Shown here in pieces: positions 38,885-48,198 of a DNA stretch of 64,000 bases; the stretch's first letter is position 1; each line of letters opens with the position of its first letter. The notes beneath the pieces are model-generated. The model was not told the DNA's origin and searched no databases. It was given only the letters and a program-made list of their open reading frames with translations. The translations under genes and the position numbers were made by a program. The DNA is from Hellea sp. (GTDB lineage: Bacteria; Pseudomonadota; Alphaproteobacteria; Caulobacterales; Maricaulaceae). The DNA is taken from positions 62,001-126,000 of the forward strand of contig JAHDDC010000001.1 of assembly GCA_020629545.1 (NCBI GenBank). The letters run 5' to 3'.

Positions 38885-40069
38885 TCAAGACTTAGATAGG
38901 ATTTCGCGTCTCGGGCGACCCGTGAGAAAAGACGTCCCAAGAATAAACTTCATTCCCTTAACCTCGACGTATTTTTGTGTGAGGTGGGACAAGGTAAAAA
39001 CAACGGCCAGATATGGAACCAGTAACAGATCACCATTTATCCCCTGCAAAAACCATTCAGAAGGAACAAGTTTGGATATTACGGCATAAAATATTACAGC
39101 AATAATCATGTGAACCATATAGATTGAGTAGGAAATTTTTGCGAGATACTTGAATACTCCGGTCATCATAACGCGCGACACGATTCCTTTATCGAATGCA
39201 AAAGTGAGAACAAACATCAACAGAATCGGTCCGACAAAAAACTGAAGTTTGCCTGGGCAATAAATCACAAATGCTGTGCTCATCGACAAAATCAGAATTT
39301 CAATAAAACTTGCCGTTCCGAACCCCATATTTTCAATCGCGCTATTAGATTTGATTCTCCGATAAATTTCTGAGCCTATCACGCCCGTATAAAATCCCGC
39401 TAAACACCTAAAAAATGCTAGATCGTATGTGATATTCATATCCGGCTTCAATACCGCTAACATGGCGTAAATGCTTAAAACAACGCACCCGAGAAAGAGG
39501 AAATGCCCCGTCTTCTTAAGCGGAAACCAGATTAGCATAGCGACAAACGTGAAGTAGGCAAAGAATTCGACACTTATCGTCCAGCTAGGGACATTAAAAG
39601 ACAGAGTATCGTGCAACCCCATGGATTGTAGCAGAAATATATTTGAAACTAACGTACCCACACTTTCACTAGCGCCATTTTGAAACGGTAAAATTTCGCC
39701 GGGATCCAGTGACGCAATGCCTACAAAATGTAAGAATACCCGCGCGCAGGCGAACAAGAGGAAAACGAATAACATGAATAAATGTAACGGATAAAGCCGG
39801 GCAAATCTTTTCTTGATAAAGACCAGGCCTTGTTCTGCGTTTGTAATCCGATTGGAGTAAAGCGTGAACAATAAAAAACCAGAGAAAACAAAAAATAGGT
39901 CAATTATGATTGGGCCGTTTTCCAAAAAGGCCGAACGGTTAAACCAACTCGGCCAGTAGGTATGATAGATCGCGACGAAGATCGCCAACAATCCCCTAAA
40001 TCCATCCAACGCTCCAAAAAATGGGCTGGATGCCCTAGCTTGAATGTCCTGTTTTGAAACAGATACCAC
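38885..40069 (-). CDS. acyltransferase 3 family membrane protein (OafA/YrhL-like)
   Basis: 394 residues, about ten membrane helices. The N-terminal LDGFRGLLAIFVAIYHTYWP with the conserved Arg and His is typical of Acyl_transf_3. GTG 40069 has AGGAG at a 6-base spacing. Such enzymes O-acetylate surface glycans, lipids or peptidoglycan. The substrate is unknown and no glycan operon is adjacent. Confidence 0.88.
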   Translation of the reverse strand: MVSVSKQDIQARASSPFFGALDGFRGLLAIFVAIYHTYWPSWFNRSAFLENGPIIIDLFFVFSGFLLFTLYSNRITNAEQGLVFIKKRFARLYPLHLFMLFVFLLFACARVFLHFVGIASLDPGEILPFQNGASESVGTLVSNIFLLQSMGLHDTLSFNVPSWTISVEFFAYFTFVAMLIWFPLKKTGHFLFLGCVVLSIYAMLAVLKPDMNITYDLAFFRCLAGFYTGVIGSEIYRRIKSNSAIENMGFGTASFIEILILSMSTAFVIYCPGKLQFFVGPILLMFVLTFAFDKGIVSRVMMTGVFKYLAKISYSIYMVHMIIAVIFYAVISKLVPSEWFLQGINGDLLLVPYLAVVFTLSHLTQKYVEVKGMKFILGTSFLTGRPRREILSKS

Positions 40070-40166
40070 GACGATCTCCTAATTGAGCTACATTCATTTC
40101 AAGAATGATGCCCAATTCGCCTGGAAGGAGAGCTTTCGGGTAAGAATACATTAACTAAACAGTATT

Positions 40167-41354
40167 TTAGAAAAAGGCTTGAATGCCGGTTTGTGCCCGC
40201 CCCAATATCAACGCGTGAATGTCATGCGTACCTTCATAAGTATTCACTGTTTCCAAGTTCATGGCATGGCGCAAGATATGGTATTCTTCGGAAATTCCGT
40301 TACCGCCATGGATATCACGGGCTACGCGGGCGATATCGAGAGCTTTTCCGCAATTATTCCGTTTCATGAGACTGATCGATTCTGGCGCCCAGGCTCCGTC
40401 ATCAAGCGCTCGACCCAATGCAAGAGATCCCTGCAGTCCCAAAGCAATTTCGGTTTGCATATCGGCAAGTTTCTTCTGAACAATCTGAGTAGCCGCAATC
40501 GGTTTTCCAAAAACAATTCTTTCCAGCGCATAGTCTCTGGCCGCGTGCCAGCAAAATTCAGCTGACCCCATGGCTCCCCAGCTAATGCCATACCGCGCTT
40601 TATTTAAGCAGGAGAATGGTCCCCGTAGGCCCGAAACATTCGGTAAAATGTTAGCTTCGGGCACAAAACAATCTTCCATAGCGATCTCGCCAGTAATCGA
40701 CGCACGTAAAGAGAGTTTTCCTTTTATCTCAGGGGCCGAAAAGCCTTTCATACCTTTTTCAAGGATAAATCCTCTGATCTTACCATCCAGCTTAGCCCAA
40801 ACTACGGCGACATCGGCAACAGGGGAATTGGTAATCCACATTTTTGTGCCATTTAATATGTATCCGCCCTCTGATGCCTTAGCGACACATCGCATCGCTC
40901 CGGGATCAGAGCCGCCATCTGACTCGGTTAACCCAAAGCACCCAATCCATTCGCCTGAAGCCATTTTAGGAAGATATTTTTTCTTCTGCGCTTCCGATCC
41001 AAAGGCTTCGATGGGATACATCGCCAGTGAACTCTGGACAGACATCATTGAGCGATATCCACTATCGACGCGCTCCACCTCTCGGGCAACCAGGCCGTAA
41101 ACAACATGGCTGGCACCAATGCCGCCATACTCTTCCGCAACCATCGCTCCCAATAGTCCAAGCTCACCCATCTCTGTGAAAATTTCACGATCAAACCGCT
41201 CTTCTCGGTTGGCTGAAATCACACGGGGCATTAACTTATCCTGGCAATAAGACCGCGCGGTATCCCGGATCATTCTTTCTTCTTCAGTCAACTGCGTTTC
41301 GAGGAAAAGCGGGTCATCCCATTGGTGTTTTAATTCTGAGGTTTTATCAGCCAT
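40167..41354 (-). CDS. acyl-CoA dehydrogenase, glutaryl-CoA dehydrogenase type
   Basis: 395 residues. FAD/substrate motifs [13 protein letters not shown] and [11 protein letters not shown], then [18 protein letters not shown] and [16 protein letters not shown], which includes the catalytic Glu; the latter is characteristic of GcdH. It oxidises and decarboxylates glutaryl-CoA to crotonyl-CoA in lysine/tryptophan breakdown. It stands alone, next to astA on the same strand. Confidence 0.9.
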   Translation of the reverse strand: MADKTSELKHQWDDPLFLETQLTEEERMIRDTARSYCQDKLMPRVISANREERFDREIFTEMGELGLLGAMVAEEYGGIGASHVVYGLVAREVERVDSGYRSMMSVQSSLAMYPIEAFGSEAQKKKYLPKMASGEWIGCFGLTESDGGSDPGAMRCVAKASEGGYILNGTKMWITNSPVADVAVVWAKLDGKIRGFILEKGMKGFSAPEIKGKLSLRASITGEIAMEDCFVPEANILPNVSGLRGPFSCLNKARYGISWGAMGSAEFCWHAARDYALERIVFGKPIAATQIVQKKLADMQTEIALGLQGSLALGRALDDGAWAPESISLMKRNNCGKALDIARVARDIHGGNGISEEYHILRHAMNLETVNTYEGTHDIHALILGRAQTGIQAFF

Positions 41355-41415
41355 GCGTGCCGTCCTTTATTCTCTGCTTTAGATGTCTTTATCGTTCAAT
41401 TTTTTTGACGAATAG

Positions 41416-42459
41416 TTATAAATGCGCTTTCACAGGGCTTTTCCGAGTATTCACCAATGCTGAGTCGGCAGCCCAATATCCCACCGACTGACCGGGATTT
41501 AAGTTGAGTTGCGTATAATCGACTTCATGTATCAGAATGTCATTACCAGAAACTTTCGCCGGACATAAAACAGCTCTGAAGTCTGATACTTTTCCGGCGC
41601 TGACCAGATGAATCGAGCCACCGGATACAGAGCTTACCGCCTCAGCAGCACCTATTCTACGATTCATTATCGTACGAATAGTATCTCGATAAGCATGTAC
41701 GATCGGGCCCGCATCAAAAAGATCAATGGTTCCAGAAAAAATAAATCCCTCTTTTTGAAGCATACGTAGAGCTGCAGCTCCTGACGGGTGAGGCTGTGCC
41801 ATAGATGCTCTAACATCAATTGGAAAACGAGAGACGTTCACACGCCCAATTGGGACAATATCGCCAAGTGCATTGGGATTTCGGTCAAAATATTCATTGT
41901 CAGCTTCTAGGAATGATTTCTCAAGCTTGTTTTTGAAAAGATAGTCGTAGAGCGGACTTCCATCAGCCCCGCAAATGCCCCTGAGCTCCGCAATAACGGT
42001 GTCTCCAAATCTCCAGGGCTCGGCGGCCATCAAAAGATATCGGACCTTCGCAAGATATTTTCCAAGGCCATAATTGCGGTAATCTGGATGTAAAAATAAT
42101 GATCCGACTTCCGTAGCGCCGGTAAAGCGAGACGATGCGACCAAGTACTGATCTAGACCATCCCCCACTATATCGAAATTTATAAAGGGGCTGTCGACAC
42201 CGATTTGGGTCTTAACCGCAGCACATCCAATCAGCCTGTCCGCATGGTACATCCCCAAGAGATATTTGTGGGGTATTTCTATGGGCTTTTCACCCGCAAA
42301 ACTTGTCTCTGATGACCGGATATAGTCCAGCAGGAATTCCCGCCGGGGCTGCAGGCTCGACAACCCACCGCTTGATCGGCGAACCATTTCTAACAAATCG
42401 TCAACATCCTTTGCTTGAACAGGATGAATATGAATGCCCTGGGGTATGTCCTTCTTCAT
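41416..42459 (-). CDS. astA: arginine N-succinyltransferase
   Basis: 347 residues, close to the 344 of E. coli AstA. GNAT fold with VGSLFLHPDYRNYGLGKYLAKVRYLLMA as the acetyl/succinyl-CoA loop, then AELRG, YLFKNKLEKSF and DLFDAGP conserved in the AstA family. It starts the arginine succinyltransferase pathway. The other ast genes are not in the window. It is divergent from an Lrp-type regulator that may control it. Confidence 0.92.
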   Translation of the reverse strand: MKKDIPQGIHIHPVQAKDVDDLLEMVRRSSGGLSSLQPRREFLLDYIRSSETSFAGEKPIEIPHKYLLGMYHADRLIGCAAVKTQIGVDSPFINFDIVGDGLDQYLVASSRFTGATEVGSLFLHPDYRNYGLGKYLAKVRYLLMAAEPWRFGDTVIAELRGICGADGSPLYDYLFKNKLEKSFLEADNEYFDRNPNALGDIVPIGRVNVSRFPIDVRASMAQPHPSGAAALRMLQKEGFIFSGTIDLFDAGPIVHAYRDTIRTIMNRRIGAAEAVSSVSGGSIHLVSAGKVSDFRAVLCPAKVSGNDILIHEVDYTQLNLNPGQSVGYWAADSALVNTRKSPVKAHL

Positions 42460-42601
42460 ACGATCCCTATTAATCGCGATGGATATTGATTCGGTTTACG
42501 AGTTAGGATGCAAAAAATATTTCGGTTATTGAAGTGACATAATGATCATTTTCATGTATCTTTTCTTACAATTTGATACTTTTCATTAGCATATTGATAA
42601 A

Positions 42602-43033
42602 ATGAGAATTACTTTTAAAGATCAACAATTATTGTCGGTTTTGCGAAATAATGCTCGCGCAAGCATTACAGATATAGCCAAGAGGCTCGGTGTATCGCGC
42701 TCAACCGCACAGAAAAGATTGGAAAGACTAGAACAATCTGGAGTCATCGCTGGCTATACGGTTCAAATGTCGGCCGCTTATCTTGACCGGGAAATCAAAG
42801 CCCATGTCTCAATCACCGTTATGCCCCGTATGACGGCCGAAATAATAGCAACTATGAAAAAAGTTCCAGAGGTCAGATCAATCTATTCAGTATCTGGGCC
42901 TTTTGATCTCGTTGCAGAAGTGGCTGCATTAGATGTCAATCGACTCGACGCAGTAATAGACGAGATAATTGCCATAGACGGCGTGGAGCGAACTGAAAGC
43001 TCTGTAATTTTATCAACACGCTTGAAACGATAA
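42602..43033 (+). CDS. Lrp/AsnC family transcriptional regulator
   Basis: 143 residues. An N-terminal helix-turn-helix (DIAKRLGVSRSTAQKRLERLEQSGVIAGYT) is followed by a RAM/ligand domain (about 65-140). These regulators sense amino acids. The divergent placement opposite astA with a 142-bp AT-rich shared region suggests it controls arginine breakdown. Confidence 0.93.
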   Translation: MRITFKDQQLLSVLRNNARASITDIAKRLGVSRSTAQKRLERLEQSGVIAGYTVQMSAAYLDREIKAHVSITVMPRMTAEIIATMKKVPEVRSIYSVSGPFDLVAEVAALDVNRLDAVIDEIIAIDGVERTESSVILSTRLKR

Positions 43034-43134
43034 CGCTCATCTTAGTTATCATTCACTTCTAAGTAGCCATTGAGCGTTGAAGAGAACGGACATTCAGACT
43101 AAGCTAAGACGGCAAAACGTTCTAAAGAAGAGAC

Positions 43135-46014
43135 ATGATGACCCTGCGCAAGAAATTAATTCAGACTTCAGCCTTTTTAGCCTGCTTTACGGCTTTAGCG
43201 GCCTGCAAGGCCCAAACAACCCTAGACAACCCGTCTGAGACACCAACGAAAGTACCGGCTGCTTCAGCCTCTATGTCCATCGATTTTGAGAAATACACGC
43301 TCGACAATGGTTTAGATGTTGTCTTACACGTTGATCGTTCCGATCCAGTTGTTGCAATTAATATTGCTGCACATGTTGGGTCAGCACGAGAGACTGAAGG
43401 CCGAACAGGTTTTGCTCATCTCTTTGAGCATCTCCTATTTCTCGATAGCGAAAACCTGAAATATGGCGGATTGGACGAGATGAATACCCGCATCGGCGGC
43501 GAAGGGACAAATGGATTTACCACCCATGATATGACCCAATATTTCCAGGCTGTTCCCAAAGATGCACTTGAGAAAGTCATTTGGGCAGAAGCCGATAAGC
43601 TTTGCTGTTTTATAAAAACAGTCTCACAAAATGTCATCGACAATGAAAAGCAAGTCGTCAAAAACGAAAAACGTCAAAGAGTTGATAATCAGCCCTATGG
43701 GCATAACCTCTATATCATCAATAAAGCCCTCTATCCCAAAGACCATCCGTATAATTGGCAGGTTATCGGATCGCTTGCTGACTTGGACGCAGCATCTCTT
43801 CAAGACACACAGGATTTTTACAAAAAATGGTATGTCCCCAATAATGTCACCCTCACTCTCACAGGCGATTTTGACATGGCTGAGGCAAAATCCCTGATCA
43901 GTAAGTATTTTGGAGACATTCGTCGAGGAGATGAGATTAAGCCCTATGAGGCCAGGCCCAGCGATTTGACTGAAACCAAGAGCCTTTATCACGAAGACAG
44001 TTTCGCAACTGTACCGCAACTTACCTTGGTCTGGCCATCTGTACCGCAATATCATCCGGACAGTTATGCGCTCAATATTTTGCTTGAATATCTGACAGAC
44101 GGAAAGCGAGCGCCCATGTCTGAAGTATTAGTCGATGAAGAAAAACTCACGAGCAGCGTTAGCGCGTTTAATTATGCCAAGGAAATCGCAGGTGAATCCT
44201 ATGTTTTCGTGACGGCAAATGAAGGTCAGGACCTTGACCCGATAGTTCCAGCTATTGGAAAAGCCTTTGCACGTTTCGAATCAAACGGCATATCTCAAGC
44301 TGATCTAGATCGAATCAAAGCCGGACTGGAAGTTAGTTTTTACAATGAAATGCAAAGCGCGCTCGGCAAAGCTATTTCCCTGAGTGAGTATAATCTGTTC
44401 ACGGACGACCCTGGTTTTATCTCAAAGGACATAGCCGGAATGCAAGGTGTCTCAACAGCCGATGTTATGCGGGTTTATAATAAATATATAAAGGATAAGC
44501 CTCACCTTCTGACAAGTTTCGTTCCAACAGGCAAACTGGATCTGGCGCTAGAAGGATCAATTAAGGCAGAAGTTGTAGAAGAAAAAGTGGTCGCCGGCGA
44601 AGGTGCACCAGTCGATTTTGATCCTGCCGCACGTGTTATCGCTGATCCAACACCGTCAAGCTTTGACCGAACGATCGAGCCTGACTTTGGAGAAAGCTAT
44701 ACGTTACCATCGCCAAATGTTTGGAGAGACTCCCTGCCCAATGGTATCGAAATATATGGCATGCATAGTGACGAAACGCCTTTGATCTATTTTTCTTTAA
44801 AAATTGATGCCGGCAATTCTCGCGGCGACTTTGACAAACCAGCTATTCCCGACATGGTTTCAGCTATGCTCAAAAAAGGCACTGCCAATAAAACGACGGC
44901 TGAACTTGAAGACGCGATCAAGTCACTTGGATCTACGATTTCAATTTCTACAAGCTCTAACGGAACGTTTCTGACCGGTAACACGCTCGCTCGAAATTTT
45001 AATGCGACGATGGAGCTCGCTCAGGAAATACTGTTGGAGCCAAGGTGGGACGCGGAAGAATTCGATCTTTTAAAGCGTAAACTTGCGTCTGACATTGATC
45101 AGGCTGCCGCGAATCCAAATGCAATCGCATCCCGGGAAATGGCAAAACTTCGATATCCGGAAGGTCACATTTTACGGTATGCCTATTATGGCCCTAAGGA
45201 CAAACTCGAGACCGTAACCCTTGAAGACCTTAAAGCATTCTACGAAACCAATTACACCCAGAACAATGCTGTTCTTCGCATCGTTGGTGACATAAAAAAG
45301 ACAGATGTAAAGTCGGCGCTAAGCTCCTTATCAAATGGATGGGATAAACCGGCACCAGTGGACATCAAATTAGCTCAGCCTGCGCCTGTCTCAGAGTCTA
45401 AGATTTACTTTTACGACATCCCCGGCGCCAAGCAATCTGTATTGCGAATGGAGCGCCAATCGATGACCGCTCTCGACCCAGATTATCCACTTGTCGGCGC
45501 TATAAATTTTCCGCTTGGGGGAATCTACACATCAAAACTCAATACGGAACTTCGCGTCAATAAAGGCTATACTTACGGCATTCGGTCTGCGTTTAGCGGC
45601 GACAAAGATCGCGGCTTTTTTACCGTAAGCTCGTCCGTTAGGACCAATGTCACCAAAGAGTCCCTTGAACTCATCAATCAGATCGTCAGTGATTACGGCC
45701 CTGAATTTACAGAAGATGACTTGATTGGTTTGAAAGACGCTTTAAGCCGTGGCCAAGCGCTCAAAAACGAAACCCTAAGTGATAAACTTGGCATGCTAAA
45801 TCAGATTAGCACCTATGGCTATCCTGTTGATTATAAAGCACAAAACTCAGAAAAAATTCAAGCCCTGTCTCTAGAAGACTTCAAGCGACTAGCTAAAGAA
45901 AATTTGCGACCAGATGCCATGCGCTATTTAGTTGTTGGTGACGCGGCGAGCCAAGCGGACGGGCTCAAAGACCTTGGATTTGGGGATCCCATAATGCTTG
46001 AGGTGCAGAAATGA
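43135..46014 (+). CDS. M16 family zinc metallopeptidase, lipoprotein
   Basis: 959 residues. The signal peptide ends in a lipobox (LAAC, Cys24), so the enzyme is probably anchored in the periplasm. The inverted zinc motif HLFEH spans residues 95-99, with the distal Glu further on in VIDNEKQVVKNE. Two M16 halves are fused; the C-terminal half lacks HxxEH, as is usual. ATG 43135 and 43138 are tandem, the latter having the better ribosome-site spacing. It overlaps the DUF4349 gene by 4 bp. Confidence 0.93.
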   Translation: MMTLRKKLIQTSAFLACFTALAACKAQTTLDNPSETPTKVPAASASMSIDFEKYTLDNGLDVVLHVDRSDPVVAINIAAHVGSARETEGRTGFAHLFEHLLFLDSENLKYGGLDEMNTRIGGEGTNGFTTHDMTQYFQAVPKDALEKVIWAEADKLCCFIKTVSQNVIDNEKQVVKNEKRQRVDNQPYGHNLYIINKALYPKDHPYNWQVIGSLADLDAASLQDTQDFYKKWYVPNNVTLTLTGDFDMAEAKSLISKYFGDIRRGDEIKPYEARPSDLTETKSLYHEDSFATVPQLTLVWPSVPQYHPDSYALNILLEYLTDGKRAPMSEVLVDEEKLTSSVSAFNYAKEIAGESYVFVTANEGQDLDPIVPAIGKAFARFESNGISQADLDRIKAGLEVSFYNEMQSALGKAISLSEYNLFTDDPGFISKDIAGMQGVSTADVMRVYNKYIKDKPHLLTSFVPTGKLDLALEGSIKAEVVEEKVVAGEGAPVDFDPAARVIADPTPSSFDRTIEPDFGESYTLPSPNVWRDSLPNGIEIYGMHSDETPLIYFSLKIDAGNSRGDFDKPAIPDMVSAMLKKGTANKTTAELEDAIKSLGSTISISTSSNGTFLTGNTLARNFNATMELAQEILLEPRWDAEEFDLLKRKLASDIDQAAANPNAIASREMAKLRYPEGHILRYAYYGPKDKLETVTLEDLKAFYETNYTQNNAVLRIVGDIKKTDVKSALSSLSNGWDKPAPVDIKLAQPAPVSESKIYFYDIPGAKQSVLRMERQSMTALDPDYPLVGAINFPLGGIYTSKLNTELRVNKGYTYGIRSAFSGDKDRGFFTVSSSVRTNVTKESLELINQIVSDYGPEFTEDDLIGLKDALSRGQALKNETLSDKLGMLNQISTYGYPVDYKAQNSEKIQALSLEDFKRLAKENLRPDAMRYLVVGDAASQADGLKDLGFGDPIMLEVQK

Positions 46015-46943
46015 GACGACTATTACTTGCAGCTTCTCTGGCACTGAGTCTAACCGCTTGCAATGAGACTGGCTCCAATTATGCAGGGAGTCCTGAAATG
46101 GTGTCTGACAGCGCGATGATGGAAGTCATGCCGCAGATGTCAAAGCACAGCGCCGACTACGCAGCAGGCACTAGTGGAACGGGCGGAGCATCACCGACAA
46201 CGCCGCCTCCTGCTACCAATAGCGACAATCCGACTAGTCAAAGCTTCATGGCCTATCGATATATATATAGCTATTTTATGCCGACTAAGAATGTTGAGCC
46301 AATATCCAAAACACATGCTGATATGTGCCTCAACGCTGGCCCCGATGTTTGTCAGGTTTTGTCCTACGGGACACAAGCTCATTCTGATGATTTTGTGTCA
46401 GCGCATTTACGCATTCGCGGAACACCGAAATGGCTTGAAACCTACAAGGCAAATATTGCAGCCTCCGTCGATGAGGTTAAAGGGGAACTTAGAAACTCCT
46501 CAGTGAACGCAGAGGATCTGACCCGGGCCATATTGGATACCGGCGCAAGGCTAAAGGCTAAGAAAACTTTACGAACACGGCTTGAAAACCATCTGGAAAC
46601 CCGCGATGCCAAGCTGGGTGATCTATTATCGCTAGAGCGCGAGCTAGCACGAGTTCAAGGCGAAATAGAGAGCGCTACGTCAACCCTCAATGTTCTGCGA
46701 AAACGTGTCAGTATGTCAGTCGTGGAGATCAGCTATCAAAGTCGGTCCCAAGCTGTAACCCGCGGCACATTTACGCCGGTCATTGAGAGTTTAAGGGGGT
46801 TTTTGGGGAATATGGCCCAGGCCTTATCCTATGTAATCAATTTTATTGCCGTATTACTACCCTGGTTAATATTCGTCATTCTACCACTCATCTGGTTGCT
46901 GCGTTGGATTTTGCATCGGCGGCGCAGTAAGGCAAAATCATAG
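46011..46943 (+). CDS. DUF4349 family lipoprotein
   Basis: 310 residues. The signal peptide ends in LTAC (lipobox). The middle portion (about 120-260) carries RIRGTPKWLETYKANI and a charged coiled coil (DAKLGDLLSLERELARVQGEIES), and a membrane helix lies near the C-terminus (about 275-300), followed by RRRSKAKS. This is the DUF4349 layout. The function is unknown. It is the second gene of a three-gene operon. Confidence 0.85.
   Translation: MRRLLLAASLALSLTACNETGSNYAGSPEMVSDSAMMEVMPQMSKHSADYAAGTSGTGGASPTTPPPATNSDNPTSQSFMAYRYIYSYFMPTKNVEPISKTHADMCLNAGPDVCQVLSYGTQAHSDDFVSAHLRIRGTPKWLETYKANIAASVDEVKGELRNSSVNAEDLTRAILDTGARLKAKKTLRTRLENHLETRDAKLGDLLSLERELARVQGEIESATSTLNVLRKRVSMSVVEISYQSRSQAVTRGTFTPVIESLRGFLGNMAQALSYVINFIAVLLPWLIFVILPLIWLLRWILHRRRSKAKS
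46928..46932 (+). promoter_or_regulatory. ribosome binding site supporting an ATA start for rluA
   Basis: TAAGG lies seven bases before ATA 46940, which overlaps the upstream TAG stop as ATAG, the same geometry as the usual ATGA coupling. No ATG, GTG or TTG in the rluA frame precedes the conserved region. Confidence 0.45.
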
Positions 46944-47593
46944 ACCCATTTATCTATGATCCTCCAAAAGTACCGCTGGACATCATATACAAGGATGCAG
47001 ACCTTATTCTTGTAAACAAGCCTAGCGGCCTCTTAAGTGTGCCCGGCAAAGCCCTGAATCATCGTGATTGTCTTGAGACACGTTTGCGGGAACAATATTC
47101 GGATGCGTTGTTAGTTCACAGATTGGACATGTCGACATCCGGGATCATGATATTTGCCCGCAATAAGAATGCTCAGCGCCATTTAGGACTTCAGTTTGAA
47201 AAACGATACATTCAAAAAGCTTATCAGGCCGAAGTCTGGGGAATTGTTCATGCGCAAAGCGGACACATAAATTTACCCTTGATATGCGACTGGCCCAATC
47301 GACCCCGCCAAATTGTAGACTTTACAAGTGGCAAGTCTGCTCAAACCGACTGGGTAGTCCTCGAACAAAAGACGCTTACTACTCGGCTTTCGCTACTTCC
47401 AAGAACCGGTCGATCTCATCAACTAAGGGTACATTGCCAGGCGATCGGATATCCGATCATTGGAGATCGGTTTTATGCCCCTGATGATGTACTTAAAGCT
47501 TCTGAGCGACTTATGTTACACGCTGAGACGTTGAAGTTTAGGCATCCGCAAGACGGTAGGTGGTTGGAGTTATCCGCGCCCTGCCCGTTTTAA
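46940..47593 (+). CDS. rluA: RluA-type pseudouridine synthase, apparent AUA start
   Basis: 217 residues from ATA 46940, close to the 219 of E. coli RluA. NKPSGLLSVPGK, VHRLDMSTSGIMIFA (catalytic Asp), LPLICDWPNRPRQ and GRSHQLRVH are typical of RluA, which modifies 23S rRNA position 746 and tRNA position 32. The first canonical start, GTG 47039, would delete IYKDADLILVNKPSGLLS, which belongs to the fold. The start at ATA or the preceding ATC is my inference. The 3' end overlaps hdaA on the other strand by 24 bp. Confidence 0.8.
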   Translation: MDPFIYDPPKVPLDIIYKDADLILVNKPSGLLSVPGKALNHRDCLETRLREQYSDALLVHRLDMSTSGIMIFARNKNAQRHLGLQFEKRYIQKAYQAEVWGIVHAQSGHINLPLICDWPNRPRQIVDFTSGKSAQTDWVVLEQKTLTTRLSLLPRTGRSHQLRVHCQAIGYPIIGDRFYAPDDVLKASERLMLHAETLKFRHPQDGRWLELSAPCPF

Positions 47594-48190
47594 ATAAGTC
47601 GAAACGAATGTGCGCGTCACATCTTTTTTAACGGCTCGAGCCGCTTGATCAATCTCAGAGACAAGTGTTGAGACGGCCGGAACTGAACGGTCAAAATGGG
47701 TATAAATAAACTTTACGACATCCGCTTTTACCGATCGCCCCTGATCTTCAAATATCTTTCGAATAATAGGCTCCAGAATGTCCTCATCAGGCTCTGCCAT
47801 TGTAAAAACCGGTATGTAGTTCAACCTGGATCGCAAATCAGGTAGTGAAATAACCATCTCAGCCGGCAAATAACGACTTGTCATTAATAAAGCGGGTATT
47901 TCGCCATTTAAGGCTTTGTTGATCCAATTAAAAAGGTCTGTCTCTTCAATATCTTCAATATCATCCAAGAACACTTCCTGTCCCGACGACGAATTCAAAG
48001 CGTTTAACCAAGCAGACCCCAGATGAGTCTTGCCACATCCCTGTGGGCCGCAAATTAAGAGTACCGGAGCAGGCCAATCGGGATAGGCCTTAACCGCGCG
48101 AAGCGCTTCGACATTAGTTTTCCCAGCTAAAAACTGTTCGAAGGAATGCTGAGCCGAAGGTGTGAGGTCCAGAGGGTATTGATCAGGCAT
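47570..48190 (-). CDS. hdaA: DnaA regulatory inactivator, HdaA-like
   Basis: 206 residues, a truncated DnaA-like AAA+ ATPase. Walker A GPQGCGKT (residues 48-55), Walker B-like VFLDDIEDI, and a YTHFDRSVPAVSTLVSEID sensor II helix. It lacks the DNA-binding domain IV of DnaA. HdaA promotes hydrolysis of DnaA-ATP on the sliding clamp and limits re-initiation. N-terminal DLTPSAQHSFEQF likely includes the clamp-binding region. It follows the DUF2066 gene by 8 bp. Confidence 0.88.
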   Translation of the reverse strand: MPDQYPLDLTPSAQHSFEQFLAGKTNVEALRAVKAYPDWPAPVLLICGPQGCGKTHLGSAWLNALNSSSGQEVFLDDIEDIEETDLFNWINKALNGEIPALLMTSRYLPAEMVISLPDLRSRLNYIPVFTMAEPDEDILEPIIRKIFEDQGRSVKADVVKFIYTHFDRSVPAVSTLVSEIDQAARAVKKDVTRTFVSTYLKRAGRG

Positions 48191-48198
48191 ATAGTCGT

